From positions 516,177-580,176 of the forward strand of contig DATAJP010000002.1 of the NCBI GenBank assembly GCA_036262055.1: a DNA stretch of 64,000 bases, written 5' to 3'. This document shows positions 42,018 to 50,926 of this stretch, piece after piece. Source of the stretch: Ignavibacteria bacterium (lineage in GTDB: Bacteria > Bacteroidota > Ignavibacteria > Tepidaquicellales > Tepidaquicellaceae). Numbering within the stretch: the first letter of the stretch is position 1; each line of letters starts with the position of its first letter. The position numbers were made by a program, and so were the translations under genes. A model generated the notes under the pieces. The model worked only from the letters and a program-made list of their open reading frames with translations. It searched no databases and was not told where the DNA came from.

Positions 42018-42593
42018 ATGGCTAAGGAAATTATTCGGTGTAAATGGTGTATGGGTAATCAGTTGATGATGGATTACCACGATAAGGAATGGGGTGTGCC
42101 GGTTCATGATGACAGGAAGCTGTTTGAGTTTCTGATACTCGATGCGTTTCAGGCGGGGTTGAGCTGGAACATAATTTTACAGAAGAGAGAAAATTTTCGA
42201 AAAGCGTTTGCGAATTTTGAAGCGGAAAAAATTGCAAAGTTCACGGAGAAAAAAATTGAAAAACTTTTGACCGACCCGGGAATAATCCGCAACAGATTAA
42301 AAGTAAACTCGGCGGTTATCAACGCAAAAAATTTTTTGAAGGTGCAGAAAGAATTCGGAAGCTTCGATAAACATATCTGGCAGTTCACCGGAGGAAAAAC
42401 TATTCAAAATAATTGGGACGGAGAATCGTGTTTGGGTCCGACAAGCAAAGAGTCGGATGCAATGAGCAAGGATTTATTGAAGCGGGGATTTAAGTTTGTC
42501 GGCTCGACAATATGCTATGCGTTCATGCAGGCAGCAGGAATGGTGAACGACCATATGCTGACTTGTCATAGGTATAAAATATTGAAAAAATAG
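42018..42593 (+). CDS. tag: DNA-3-methyladenine glycosylase I
   Basis: 191 aa. Removes 3-methyladenine from alkylated DNA. 'RCKWCMGNQLMMDYHDKEWGVPVHDD' carries the N-terminal Cys and His zinc ligands; 'FEFLILDAFQAGLSWNIILQKRENFRKAF' is the helix-hairpin region, and 'MVNDHMLTCHRYK' gives the C-terminal His and Cys ligands. All four Tag zinc positions are present and the length is standard. ATG start. Confidence 0.95.
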   Translation: MAKEIIRCKWCMGNQLMMDYHDKEWGVPVHDDRKLFEFLILDAFQAGLSWNIILQKRENFRKAFANFEAEKIAKFTEKKIEKLLTDPGIIRNRLKVNSAVINAKNFLKVQKEFGSFDKHIWQFTGGKTIQNNWDGESCLGPTSKESDAMSKDLLKRGFKFVGSTICYAFMQAAGMVNDHMLTCHRYKILKK

Positions 42594-43092
42594 AAGGTTA
42601 ATTTTGTTTAACACACCCCCGTCGCTACGCGACACCCCTCTCGAGAGGGGAATTTTTACTCACGAAAATTTTTGTTTTGGATAATAATTTTAAATATAAA
42701 ATAAATTTTCTATAAAGATTTTTACTTAGATTCCCGCCTTCGCGGGAATGACAATTCTTTGATTTCTCTCCCATAAATTCTGATTAGTAATTTATTTTTT
42801 GTTTTTGTTATTTAGCAACGTTGAAAAAAGTTTTTTGTATTTAACATTAAATAATGCTTCGCGGAGGGGGATCCTTCGCTACGCTCAGGATGACACATTT
42901 GTAGTATTAGTAAAACGCAATGGTGTTTTGTGAAAGGATAGATTCTTCGCTTCCCAAAGGGACTCCTTTGGAGCAGGATAACACATTGATAAGGATTAAT
43001 AAAACGCATATGGATGACCCAAAGGGGTTCCCCCGCCTGCGCGGGAATGACACTTTATAAAAATTTTTAGCTCAGAAAAAATAAAATAAAAA
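42594..43092. repeat. Gene-free 500-bp gap filled with dispersed repeats
   Basis: Contains family C (42610-42651, ACACACCCCCGTCGCTACGC then CCCCTCTCGAGAGGGG), family A (42729-42753), family B (42869-42894), a disrupted B copy near 42940-42982 with an inserted CCCAAAGGGACTCCTTTGG module, and family A (43028-43052) preceded by CCCAAAGGGG. No convincing ORF. Confidence 0.85.
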
Positions 43093-44988
43093 ATGAAAGA
43101 TTCTCTTTTCTTTAAAACGGTGAGGTATAAGTTTGATGAATTGATGTCGCGGGGAGTGATTGCGCTGATAGGGTGGCTTGGGTTGATTTCGCTTGCGCTT
43201 GTTGGGGTTGCGGCGATTGTGATTAGCATAATCGGAATCGGGCAAGAGGGAGAGGATGCGCCGGGATTCATAGAGGCGGCGTGGCTGAGCTTGATGAGAA
43301 CGCTTGACCCGGGAACGATGGGCGGAGATACGGGATGGGGATTCAGAATTGTGATGCTTATGGTTACGCTTGGCGGAATTTTCATCGTGTCAACCCTTAT
43401 CGGTTTACTCTCGAGCGGGATATCGTCGAAGGTTGATGATTTAAGAAAAGGACGTTCGTTCGTAATAGAGAAAGGTCATATATTGATACTCGGGTGGTCG
43501 GAGAAAATTTTTCCGATTATATCAGAGCTTATAGTAGCAAATGAAAATCAGGCATCGCCGAAGATTGTAATTCTCGGTGACAAGGACAAAGTCGAGATGG
43601 AAGATGAACTGAGGGTTCGCATTCCCGATAGAAAAAACATGAAGATAATCTGCAGAAGCGGAAACCCGATTGATTATAATGATTTGCAGATTGTGAACCC
43701 GAACGATGCTAAGGCGATTACGATTCTTGCACCTGAAGATGACTCACCTGACATAACGGTTATAAAGTGCATTCTTGCAATCACGAATAATCCCGAAAGA
43801 AAAAAAGAGAAGTATCATATCACTGCGGAGATTTCGAATATTAAAAACAAGGACATTGCAAACCTTGTCGGCGGTGATGAAGCATCGCTTGTGTATTCGG
43901 ATGATTTGATTTCACGTGTGATTGCGCAGACGTGCAAACAATCGGGCTTGAGCATTGTTTATACGGAGCTGTTGGATTTTGACGGTGATGAAATTTATTT
44001 TCAGGAAGAGCCGGCGCTTGTCGGGAAGGCATATAAAGATGCGCTTGCTTCGTTCGAGAAGTCATCGGTCATTGGTGTTCAATCAACGTCAGGTGAATGC
44101 AAGGTTAATCCGCCCATGGATACAGTTATTGCAAAAGGCGACAAAGTGATTGCAGTATCGAAAGATGATGATACGATAAAATATTCCGAGCCAAAACGCA
44201 CTGACTATAAAGATTTAATTGTTACCAAGACCGGGGAAAAAAATGAAGCCGGAAAGATTTTGATTTTCTCGTGGAACGACATGGGAAAAGATATTGTCCG
44301 CGAGCTTGATAATTATTCTTCGAAGGGTTCGATTATAAAAATTGTAGATGAATATCCTGAAACTCCCATAGTCATCAATGAGCTCAAGCATCATATGAAA
44401 AACACGAATCTCGAGTGCGTGCAGAGCGACACTACGGAACGTGAAACAATAGAGACGCTTGTCGCGGAGGATTTTAATCACATAATAATTTTGTGCGACT
44501 CTGATGCGCACGACATTAAACATGCCGATGCAAAAGCATTGGTAACGCTTCTGCATCTCAGAGATATAAGCAACAAAACAGGCAAGGAATTCAGCATCGT
44601 CAGTGAAATGCTTGACATACGCGATAAGGAACTTGCGGAGGTTACGAAAGCAGATGATTTCATTGTCAGTAACAGGCTTGTGAGCTTGCTGATGTCACAG
44701 TTAACAGAAAATAGAAATTTAAAAACTGTGTTCGATGATTTGTTTGATGCAGACGGCTCGGAAATTTATCTGAAGCCGGTTTCGGATTATGTTAAGACGG
44801 GAATTGAAACTGATTTTTATGCAGTGCTTCAATCTGCGGCGCAAAAAAATCAAACGGCGTTTGGTTACCGCCTGAACAGGTATTCAAAAGATGCGTCAAA
44901 AGCGTACGGTGTGGTTGTAAATCCGAAAAAATCCGATAAAATTAAGTTTGAAGACGGCGATAAGCTGGTTGTGTTATCGGAAGATTGA
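43093..44988 (+). CDS. CASTOR/POLLUX-like ion channel with RCK domains
   Basis: 631 aa. The N-terminus has two TM helices (about 22-47 and 88-113) enclosing a pore-like stretch 'FIEAAWLSLMRTLDPGTMGGDTGWGFRI', given in pieces: 'AAWLSLMRTLDPG' and 'GGDTGWGF'. Two long cytosolic TrkA-N/RCK-type halves follow, each with a Rossmann start ('GHILILGWSEKIFPIISELI'; 'KILIFSWNDMGKDIVRELDN'). This is the layout of bacterial relatives of the plant nuclear envelope channels CASTOR and POLLUX, which have a similar atypical filter and RCK ring. The conducted ion and gating ligand are unknown. ATG start; single-gene unit. Confidence 0.85.
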   Translation: MKDSLFFKTVRYKFDELMSRGVIALIGWLGLISLALVGVAAIVISIIGIGQEGEDAPGFIEAAWLSLMRTLDPGTMGGDTGWGFRIVMLMVTLGGIFIVSTLIGLLSSGISSKVDDLRKGRSFVIEKGHILILGWSEKIFPIISELIVANENQASPKIVILGDKDKVEMEDELRVRIPDRKNMKIICRSGNPIDYNDLQIVNPNDAKAITILAPEDDSPDITVIKCILAITNNPERKKEKYHITAEISNIKNKDIANLVGGDEASLVYSDDLISRVIAQTCKQSGLSIVYTELLDFDGDEIYFQEEPALVGKAYKDALASFEKSSVIGVQSTSGECKVNPPMDTVIAKGDKVIAVSKDDDTIKYSEPKRTDYKDLIVTKTGEKNEAGKILIFSWNDMGKDIVRELDNYSSKGSIIKIVDEYPETPIVINELKHHMKNTNLECVQSDTTERETIETLVAEDFNHIIILCDSDAHDIKHADAKALVTLLHLRDISNKTGKEFSIVSEMLDIRDKELAEVTKADDFIVSNRLVSLLMSQLTENRNLKTVFDDLFDADGSEIYLKPVSDYVKTGIETDFYAVLQSAAQKNQTAFGYRLNRYSKDASKAYGVVVNPKKSDKIKFEDGDKLVVLSED

Positions 44989-45057
44989 CTTGTTGAACAC
45001 TTCAATTTTAAAATTAAATCCTTTAATTTTGTATAATCAAAAAATCTTTTTCCCTTT

Positions 45058-46041
45058 ATGAAAACATTTAAAAAAGTTTTACTGATAGTTGTATGCGTAA
45101 TTTTTTTAGTTGTGGTCGGGTTTTTTGTTTATATGTACACTGCCTTTCCCAAGGTCAACGCGGCTCCTGACATAAAGGTTGAACTAACACCCGAAAGAAT
45201 CCAAAGAGGTGAATATTTATTTAACAACGTGATGTCGTGTGTTGACTGCCATTCGGCAAGAGATTTTAATAAGTTTACATTCCCTGCTGTGCCGGGAACG
45301 ATTGGTCAGGGCGGATTTAAGTTCAGTCCCGAAGAAATGCCCGGCTTTCCGGGAACGCTTTATTCTGCAAACATAACTCCCGCGGGAATAGGCGACTGGA
45401 CAGACGGAGAAGTTTTCCGCGCGATAACGGAGGGCGTAAGCAAAGACGGAAGAGCGTTATTTCCTTTGATGCCATACATGAATTACAGAGAGCTTGACAA
45501 GGAAGACATTTATGCGGTGATTGCTTATGTGAGAACTTTGAAGCCGATTGAAAACGTTGTGCCTAAGCCGTCGCTAAATTTTCCTTTGAACATACTTGTG
45601 AGAACGATGCCGACAAACAGCGATTTGAAACCGAGACCTGATAAATCGAATACAGTTGCATACGGAAAATATCTGGTGACTTCCGCTTCGTGCATAGATT
45701 GCCATACACCGCAGGAGAAAGGCGAGTACATAAAAGATAAAATGTATGCAGGGGGAATGGAGTTTAGTCTGCCGACAGGTGTGGTGAGAAGCTCGAACAT
45801 AACTCCCGACAATGAAACGGGAATCGGGACGTGGTCAAAAGAATTTTTCTTAGGCAAGTTTAAGATGTATGACCACAGCATATATACTCCTGAAGTGGTA
45901 AAGCCGGGTGAGTTTAATACGGTTATGCCGTGGCCCTTGCTGGGCAGCATGACTCTGGAAGACCTTAATGCGATTTATGATTATTTACGGACGTTGCCTC
46001 CGGTGAAGAATAAGGTTGAGAAGTTTACGCCGAGACAGTAG
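45058..46041 (+). CDS. Membrane-anchored diheme cytochrome c
   Basis: 327 aa. N-terminal TM anchor (7-28), then two cytochrome c modules with haem motifs 'CVDCH' (about 62-66) and 'CIDCH' (about 218-222). Distal ligand candidates are the Met residues in 'PLMPYMN' and 'NTVMPW'. Related to the multihaem c subunit of membrane alcohol/sugar dehydrogenases, here with two haems. It may take electrons from the GMC oxidoreductase encoded 4 kb downstream. Followed by a family B repeat and a terminator. Confidence 0.9.
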   Translation: MKTFKKVLLIVVCVIFLVVVGFFVYMYTAFPKVNAAPDIKVELTPERIQRGEYLFNNVMSCVDCHSARDFNKFTFPAVPGTIGQGGFKFSPEEMPGFPGTLYSANITPAGIGDWTDGEVFRAITEGVSKDGRALFPLMPYMNYRELDKEDIYAVIAYVRTLKPIENVVPKPSLNFPLNILVRTMPTNSDLKPRPDKSNTVAYGKYLVTSASCIDCHTPQEKGEYIKDKMYAGGMEFSLPTGVVRSSNITPDNETGIGTWSKEFFLGKFKMYDHSIYTPEVVKPGEFNTVMPWPLLGSMTLEDLNAIYDYLRTLPPVKNKVEKFTPRQ

Positions 46042-46058
46042 CGTTTTTTTTAAAACGA

Positions 46059-46084
46059 GGTCCTTCGCTTTGCTCAGGATGACA
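46059..46084. repeat. Dispersed repeat, family B
   Basis: GGTCCTTCGCTTTGCTCAGGATGACA, inverted orientation, right after the cytochrome c gene. Confidence 0.8.
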
Positions 46085-46109
46085 CTTGGTAAGATTTTTA
46101 TAAAACTTT

Positions 46110-46139
46110 AAGGCGGGAAATTATTCCCGCCTTTTGTTA
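46110..46139 (+). terminator. Rho-independent terminator after the cytochrome c gene
   Basis: AAGGCGGGAA-atta-TTCCCGCCTT, 10-bp stem with 4-nt loop, followed by TTGTTATTTT. Ends transcription of the cytochrome gene. Confidence 0.8.
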
Positions 46140-46148
46140 TTTTAGAAC

Positions 46149-46268
46149 ATGACCACAGAAACCGTAATACTTATTATCGTTGTCATAATAATTGCAATGT
46201 CTTATGTCTGGTATGATTTTTCGAAAAGAAAGCCGGGTGAGAAGAATGGTGATGAGAATAAAGTTGAA
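46149..46268 (+). CDS. Small single-pass membrane protein (39 aa)
   Basis: ATG at 46149 starts MTTETVILIIVVIIIAMSYV, a single hydrophobic helix (5-21), followed by a basic tail with Lys and Arg (positive-inside orientation) ending in NKS. It directly follows a terminator, so it would need its own promoter. No ribosome binding site is evident. Plausible because of its clean helix and charge pattern; it could be chance. Confidence 0.4.
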
Positions 46269-46300
46269 TAAGTTTTAGAAACAACCCCTTTTGTTCCCCG

Positions 46301-46340
46301 CTCCGACAAGTCGGGACAGACAAGAATGTCTGTCCTACCC
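46301..46340. repeat. Dispersed repeat, family E
   Basis: GCTCCGACAAGTCGGGACAG followed by ACAAGAATGTCTGTCC, with a degenerate family D fragment (AACAACCCCTTTTGTTCCCC) just before it. Confidence 0.75.
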
Positions 46341-46436
46341 ACATTTTGTTGTTGCTGTCACACTCCTATTTCCTTATTGTCTAAATAAATAAACCCTATA
46401 AATAATTTATTAGACTTCAAAATAAGGAATTTAATT

Positions 46437-47834
46437 ATGAAAACGTTTTACAAATTATTAATTCTTTTCATATTGCTTTCAAGTATGTTGAAAGCAAATA
46501 TCATTAACGTTCCGGGGAGTTATGGAACGATTCAGGCGGGAATAAATGCGTCGAGCAACGGCGATACTGTTTTGGTTGAACCCGGGACATATTTTGAAAA
46601 CATAATTTTCGGCGGAAAGAAAATTGTTCTCACGAGCAGGTTTTATATTGCAGGTAATCTCACTTTTATTAATACAACTATAATAAACGGAAGCACACCG
46701 TCTCATCCCGATTCTGCAAGCTGTGTAAGGATTTTTCAAGGAGAAGATTCGACAACCGTGCTGCAGGGATTTACAATTACAGGAGGCAAAGGCACAAAGT
46801 GGCAGGATGAACACGGAGCAGGAAGATATACTGAGGGGGGCGGAATTTTGACAGCGCATACATCTCCAACTATAAGATTCTGCGTCATTAAAGATAACGA
46901 GGCAGCAATTGGAACAGGGGTGGTGAGTACAGGCGGAGGCGGAATAAGATGCGGTGACGGGAATCCGAAAATTCTTAACTGCATCATAATGAACAATACG
47001 GGAAGATACGGAGCCGGAATAGTTTTGAATTATACCGGAGCAACAATAAAGAACTGCGTGATTACGAAAAATTACGGGTCGAATTCATATGGAGCAGGTG
47101 CTGCTCTTTGGATTAATAATAATAACGGTACTCTTCCAAAAATTATTGAGAATAACACAATTGTAAATAACTCTGCAACAACGGCGGGAACCGGAGGGAT
47201 ATACTCTAATACGCCAACAACATTCATCCGGAACTGTATAGTCTGGGGCAATACCGGACCGGGTGCAGCATATTCCGGAACTATGAATTTTTCATATACA
47301 AACATAAATGCAACTGTTGCGGGAATGGGAAACATAAATACTGCGCCGCAGTTTGACAGCGCGAATTTTATTCTCGGAACGGGGTCGCCGTGCATTGATG
47401 CGGGTGATACTGCGGTGATATATAATGATAAGCAGGGTGCGCCGGGTTTCGCTTTATATCCTTCGCGCGGAACAACGCGAAATGATATGGGTGCTTACGG
47501 CGGACAGCTTGCAGCAATTTTGCTTTCAAATACTTTTGTGAGTGTTCAAAAAATCAGCAATGTGGTTCCTGAAAGATTCGAGCTTAAACAAAATTATCCA
47601 AATCCTTTTAATCCGACAACCAATTTCGAATTTAGGATTGCCAATTTCGGATTTGTTTCACTGAAAGTTTATGACATTACAGGAAAGGTTGTTGCTGATT
47701 TAGTTAGTGAGAATTTACATCCGGGGCAATACAGTTTTAATTGGAATGCGGAAAGATTATCGTCAGGAATTTATTTTTATAAACTTACAGCGGATAATTT
47801 TTCAGACGTTAAGAAAATGACGCTATTGAAATAA
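46437..47834 (+). CDS. Secreted beta-helix protein with type IX sorting domain
   Basis: 465 aa. Signal peptide (1-20), then a right-handed parallel beta-helix (about 22-350) recognised from repeats like 'PTIRFCVIKDNEA', 'PKILNCIIMNNTGRYGAGIV' and 'ATIKNCVITKNYGSNSYGAG', beginning with 'GSYGTIQAGINASSNGDTVL'. The C-terminal about 85 residues form the T9SS type A sorting domain: 'FELKQNYPNPFNPTTNFEF' and 'SSGIYFYKLTADNFSDVKKM'. Expected to be exported through the outer membrane and attached to the surface. The segment 'FRIANFGF' inside the sorting domain matches a dispersed-repeat-like stretch. Ligand or substrate unknown; no catalytic residues are evident. Confidence 0.9.
   Translation: MKTFYKLLILFILLSSMLKANIINVPGSYGTIQAGINASSNGDTVLVEPGTYFENIIFGGKKIVLTSRFYIAGNLTFINTTIINGSTPSHPDSASCVRIFQGEDSTTVLQGFTITGGKGTKWQDEHGAGRYTEGGGILTAHTSPTIRFCVIKDNEAAIGTGVVSTGGGGIRCGDGNPKILNCIIMNNTGRYGAGIVLNYTGATIKNCVITKNYGSNSYGAGAALWINNNNGTLPKIIENNTIVNNSATTAGTGGIYSNTPTTFIRNCIVWGNTGPGAAYSGTMNFSYTNINATVAGMGNINTAPQFDSANFILGTGSPCIDAGDTAVIYNDKQGAPGFALYPSRGTTRNDMGAYGGQLAAILLSNTFVSVQKISNVVPERFELKQNYPNPFNPTTNFEFRIANFGFVSLKVYDITGKVVADLVSENLHPGQYSFNWNAERLSSGIYFYKLTADNFSDVKKMTLLK
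47618..47665. repeat. Repeat-like stretch within the sorting domain
   Basis: CCAATTTCGAATTTAGGATT then GCCAATTTCGGATTTG: tandem near-copies of an about 16-18-bp unit, read in frame as NFEFRIANFGF. Homologous sorting domains usually carry unrelated residues here. Confidence 0.5.
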
Positions 47835-47913
47835 ATAATTTTCTCTTTTGTTACCAAGGGCGGGTGATGCTGAGGGTTGCTTTGCCTGTCCTTTTTTAAA
47901 TTCAAATTCGGTT

Positions 47914-48378
47914 ATGAAAACAATATTAACAATTTTTATGCTGACGGAAGTATTTTTAAATTTCGGTTTTTTCAATGATGACTTACAAAGAATGATGGAA
48001 ACTGACAGAGAATTTTCTAGAATGTCGGAGGAAAAAGGGACGTCGGAAGCGTTTGTTTTTTATGCAGACGAAAAGGTAATATTGTCGGGCGAGAACAAAC
48101 TGCCAATTATCGGGATTGAGGAGTTAAAAAACATTTTTAACCGGCCTAAAAATCCCAATGCAACGCTGACATGGGAGCCGCTGAAGGGAGAGATGTCGGG
48201 GTCGGGTGAGCTTGGATATACTTTCGGGAGATGGCAGATAAAATCAAAAACAGAGAGCGGAGCAGATACTTTAACGAACGGAGTTTACATGACTGTCTGG
48301 AAAAAACAAGCTGACGGAAGCTGGAAGTATGTGCTTGATGGCGGACACATAACACCGGAGAAGGTGGTGATGGAGTGA
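47914..48378 (+). CDS. DUF4440/SnoaL-like (NTF2 fold) exported protein
   Basis: 154 aa from the ATG at 47914 (MKTILTIFMLTEVFLNFGFF, a signal-like start). The frame is open 22 codons upstream (47848), but that extension, MLPRAGDAEGCFACPF, looks like intergenic sequence. The body 'DLQRMMETDREFSRMSEEKGTSEAFVFYADEKVILS' (in pieces) and 'MTVWKKQADGSWKYVLDGGH' is the DUF4440 pattern: a small cone-shaped pocket that binds a ligand. Role unknown. Confidence 0.82.
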   Translation: MKTILTIFMLTEVFLNFGFFNDDLQRMMETDREFSRMSEEKGTSEAFVFYADEKVILSGENKLPIIGIEELKNIFNRPKNPNATLTWEPLKGEMSGSGELGYTFGRWQIKSKTESGADTLTNGVYMTVWKKQADGSWKYVLDGGHITPEKVVME

Positions 48379-48467
48379 AACATAATGCCGCACTGTAGTA
48401 AACTCAAAACCTTCTTCTTGTTAAGTTAAGAGCTTTATTCTTTGTGCAAGGGATGACCCAAGGGGTG

Positions 48468-48492
48468 CCCCTTCACTTCGTTCAGAATGACT
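48468..48492. repeat. Dispersed repeat, family B-like
   Basis: CCCTTCACTTCGTTCAGAATGAC preceded by GATGACCCAAGGGG; a B copy interrupted by the CCC(A)AAGGGG module. It lies in the gap before the Tat-signal gene. Confidence 0.7.
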
Positions 48493-48547
48493 CAAGTTTT
48501 TTTCTTTTTATGTTGAAATTTTTTTCTCATACGTTTAACTTAAATGC

Positions 48548-48554
48548 AAAGGAG
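48548..48554 (+). promoter_or_regulatory. Ribosome binding site deciding the start at 48559
   Basis: AAAGGAG sits 4 bp before the ATG at 48559, while the upstream ATG at 48544 has no such site and would place AAAGGAG inside the coding frame. This supports the shorter start. Confidence 0.75.
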
Positions 48555-48558
48555 AAAA

Positions 48559-49077
48559 ATGTTTCAGCAAAAATTCAGCAGAAGAGATTTCATTAAAACA
48601 TCTGCAGCAGGACTTGCGCTGATTTCATTTCCTTTTTTACAATCCTGTTCAAAAAAGACCGATGTATCGTTAGATGAGTTTATTCAGCTCAGCTCGCTGT
48701 TAACGGGGTTTGATGCTTCTCAACTTGACAAAGGTCTTGCACAAAAATACCTCACAAGTTTAACGACAGTTCCTCAATCAACAACCACGATTGGAGAATT
48801 ATATACAAAATTTGGTTTGTCTCCCGGAAAACCTGTGAATTTAGATACCGATGCAGCGGTTGATTTAGTTGACAAAGAAGATGAAAAACTTGCCCAGACA
48901 ATCACGCAATATTGGTATGCAGCCGAATACAGGACAACCAATACTTCGGTAAACTACGGTTTGGTTACAGCAAATTTTAATGAAAGTCTCGGATGGGCAG
49001 CAACGGTTTACGGAAGTCCCGAAAGCGAGTGCCATGGTTCAACAAACTCATGGGCAACACCGCCGCAAACTTCATAG
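48559..49077 (+). CDS. Tat-exported small subunit of a GMC-type dehydrogenase
   Basis: 172 aa. Twin-arginine signal 'FSRRDFIKTSAAGLALISF' followed by a possible lipobox 'LQSC'. The mature part 'VSLDEFIQLSSLLTGFDASQLDKGLAQKYL' (in pieces) and 'AQTITQYWYAAEYR', ending 'GSPESECHGSTNSWATPP', resembles the gamma subunit of FAD-dependent sorbitol/glucose/gluconate dehydrogenases, which chaperones and co-exports the flavoprotein. The large flavoprotein subunit follows 23 bp downstream, which supports this. Start chosen by the AAGGAG site. Confidence 0.85.
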   Translation: MFQQKFSRRDFIKTSAAGLALISFPFLQSCSKKTDVSLDEFIQLSSLLTGFDASQLDKGLAQKYLTSLTTVPQSTTTIGELYTKFGLSPGKPVNLDTDAAVDLVDKEDEKLAQTITQYWYAAEYRTTNTSVNYGLVTANFNESLGWAATVYGSPESECHGSTNSWATPPQTS

Positions 49078-49100
49078 AATAATTAGAATAAAAAAGCTTA

Positions 49101-50726
49101 ATGCAGAATAATCTTAATGCAGATGTAGTCATAATAGGCGGGGGAGTTTCGGGAGCAATTCTTGCGTGGTCTCTTGCTTCTTCAGGAGCAAAGGTTATTG
49201 TGCTTGAAGCAGGTGAAGCAATCGACAGAGAAAAAGCTGTTGACCTATATCAAAACACTCCGGGTAGAAATATCGATACGCCATATCCGCAGACGAAGTA
49301 TGCACCAATGCCATATCTTTCGGAGCCGGGACAATATTTTGTTAATGCGGGTCCTGATACTTTCGGAAGCACATACGTTCGCGCTCTTGGCGGAACGACA
49401 TGGCACTGGCTCGGGACTGCGGTGAGGTTATTGCCTAATGATTTTAAGATGAAGTCAACTTACGGGGTCGGGGTTGATTGGCCTATTTCATATAACGACC
49501 TCGAGCCGTATTATGCGCAGGCAGAAACACAGCTTGGTGTTTCGGGAAATTCTGAATATGATTTGGGCGCGCCGAGAAATAATAATTATCCGATGCCTCC
49601 GCTTGCAATGACATATATGGATTCATTGCTTCAGCCGAAGCTCGCTCCGCTTGGTCTTGAAGTTAGGGCAACGCCACAGGCAAGAAATTCACAGCAGTAT
49701 CAGGGAAGAAAATCATGCTGCGGCAATGCGAGCTGTATTCCGATTTGTCCGATACAGGCGAAGTATGATGCAACTGTTCACGTTCAGCTTGCACAGCAGG
49801 CAGGCGCACAGTTTATCACGAGTGCAGTTGCAACTTTTGTTCAGGCAGACCCTGACGGAAACATAATCGGGATAAATTATAAAACTCCGGACAATGCAAA
49901 CAATAATATCACAGGAAAAATATTTGTGCTTGCCGCTCACACAATTGAAACGGCAAAATTGCTGTTGATGTCAACAGATAACCAATATCCGAACGGTATA
50001 GCAAACTCCTCGGGACAGGTCGGAAGAAATTTAATGGACAATCTTACCCTGCTTGCTTATGCGCTTTATCCTGAAAATATTTATCCATACCGTTCGCCTA
50101 TTTCGACTTCAGGAATAGAGAATTTACGTGACGGTGCATGGAGAAGCCAGAGAAGCTCGTTCAGAATTGAAATCGGTAATGACGGATGGAGCTGGCCGAT
50201 TGGTTTTCCTCCGGCATATGCAGTCTATCTTATAAAGCAAAAAAATTTATACGGACAAGAATTAAAAAACCAGATTGCCAATGACGTTCCGAAGCAGTTC
50301 AGATTTGCTTTTTTAACTGAGTCGCTTCCCAATCCTGACAACAGAATCATTCCCGACCCGACGAACTTAGATTCTTTCGGAATACCGCGACCGAAGATAT
50401 TTTATAAATATGACCAGTATGCTCTTGACGGGCAGAACGCAGGTAAAGAATTAGCACAGCAGATGTTTGCTGCCCTCGGCGCAACTGAAATCGGGTACCA
50501 ATATAATCAGGGCGCAGGTCACATAAACGGCACCTGCAAAATGGGTACAGACCCGAAAACGTCTGTCGTAGATATTAATCAGCGAACACACGACCATAAA
50601 AATTTATATATCGCCGGCAGTTCGGTTTTCCCGACCGAAGGAACAGGTAATCCAACCCTCACCATAGCAGCAATGACACTGAGATTAGCTCAGCAAGTTC
50701 AAAAAGAGCTGAAGAATTTTCAATAA
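49101..50726 (+). CDS. GMC-family oxidoreductase (FAD dehydrogenase large subunit)
   Basis: 541 aa. FAD motif 'VVIIGGGVSGAILAWSLA' near the N-terminus, 'GGTTWHWLGTAVRL', a Cys cluster 'CCGNASCIPICPIQAKY' (about 210-226, possibly a [3Fe-4S] binding or disulfide region as in FAD-GDH alpha subunits), 'IFVLAAHTIETAKLLL', 'GHINGTCKMG' (catalytic His region) and C-terminal 'FPTEGTGNPTLTIAAMTLRLA'. It has no signal of its own and would be hitch-hiked out by its Tat partner upstream. Likely oxidises a sugar or alcohol in the periplasm; substrate inferred. The cytochrome c at 45-46 kb may be the electron acceptor. Confidence 0.93.
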   Translation: MQNNLNADVVIIGGGVSGAILAWSLASSGAKVIVLEAGEAIDREKAVDLYQNTPGRNIDTPYPQTKYAPMPYLSEPGQYFVNAGPDTFGSTYVRALGGTTWHWLGTAVRLLPNDFKMKSTYGVGVDWPISYNDLEPYYAQAETQLGVSGNSEYDLGAPRNNNYPMPPLAMTYMDSLLQPKLAPLGLEVRATPQARNSQQYQGRKSCCGNASCIPICPIQAKYDATVHVQLAQQAGAQFITSAVATFVQADPDGNIIGINYKTPDNANNNITGKIFVLAAHTIETAKLLLMSTDNQYPNGIANSSGQVGRNLMDNLTLLAYALYPENIYPYRSPISTSGIENLRDGAWRSQRSSFRIEIGNDGWSWPIGFPPAYAVYLIKQKNLYGQELKNQIANDVPKQFRFAFLTESLPNPDNRIIPDPTNLDSFGIPRPKIFYKYDQYALDGQNAGKELAQQMFAALGATEIGYQYNQGAGHINGTCKMGTDPKTSVVDINQRTHDHKNLYIAGSSVFPTEGTGNPTLTIAAMTLRLAQQVQKELKNFQ

Positions 50727-50801
50727 ATCTTTTTGACACTTGTACTTCTCTATTAAGCTTCTTAGACAATTTAATACTTATTCTATAAAAATGTTCATTT
50801 A

Positions 50802-50826
50802 GATTCCCGCCTTCGCGGGAATGACA
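50802..50826. repeat. Dispersed repeat, family A
   Basis: GATTCCCGCCTTCGCGGGAATGACA, identical to the copy at 42729-42753. Confidence 0.85.
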
Positions 50827-50926
50827 AACTCTCCTGCTTTTATCCCAAAAATTTTGTTTAGTTTCTGATTATGCCAATTATTAGTTTATCATATAATTTT
50901 GAATAAATTTTGAATTAAAATTACAT

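Noticed and set aside
42996-43385. 129-aa minus-strand ORF rich in Ser, Pro and Ile
   Set aside because: Antisense to the start of the CASTOR/POLLUX-like gene and the preceding family A repeat.
47848-47913. Upstream extension of the DUF4440 gene
   Set aside because: MLPRAGDAEGCFACPF reads through intergenic repeat-like sequence; the signal-like start is at 47914.
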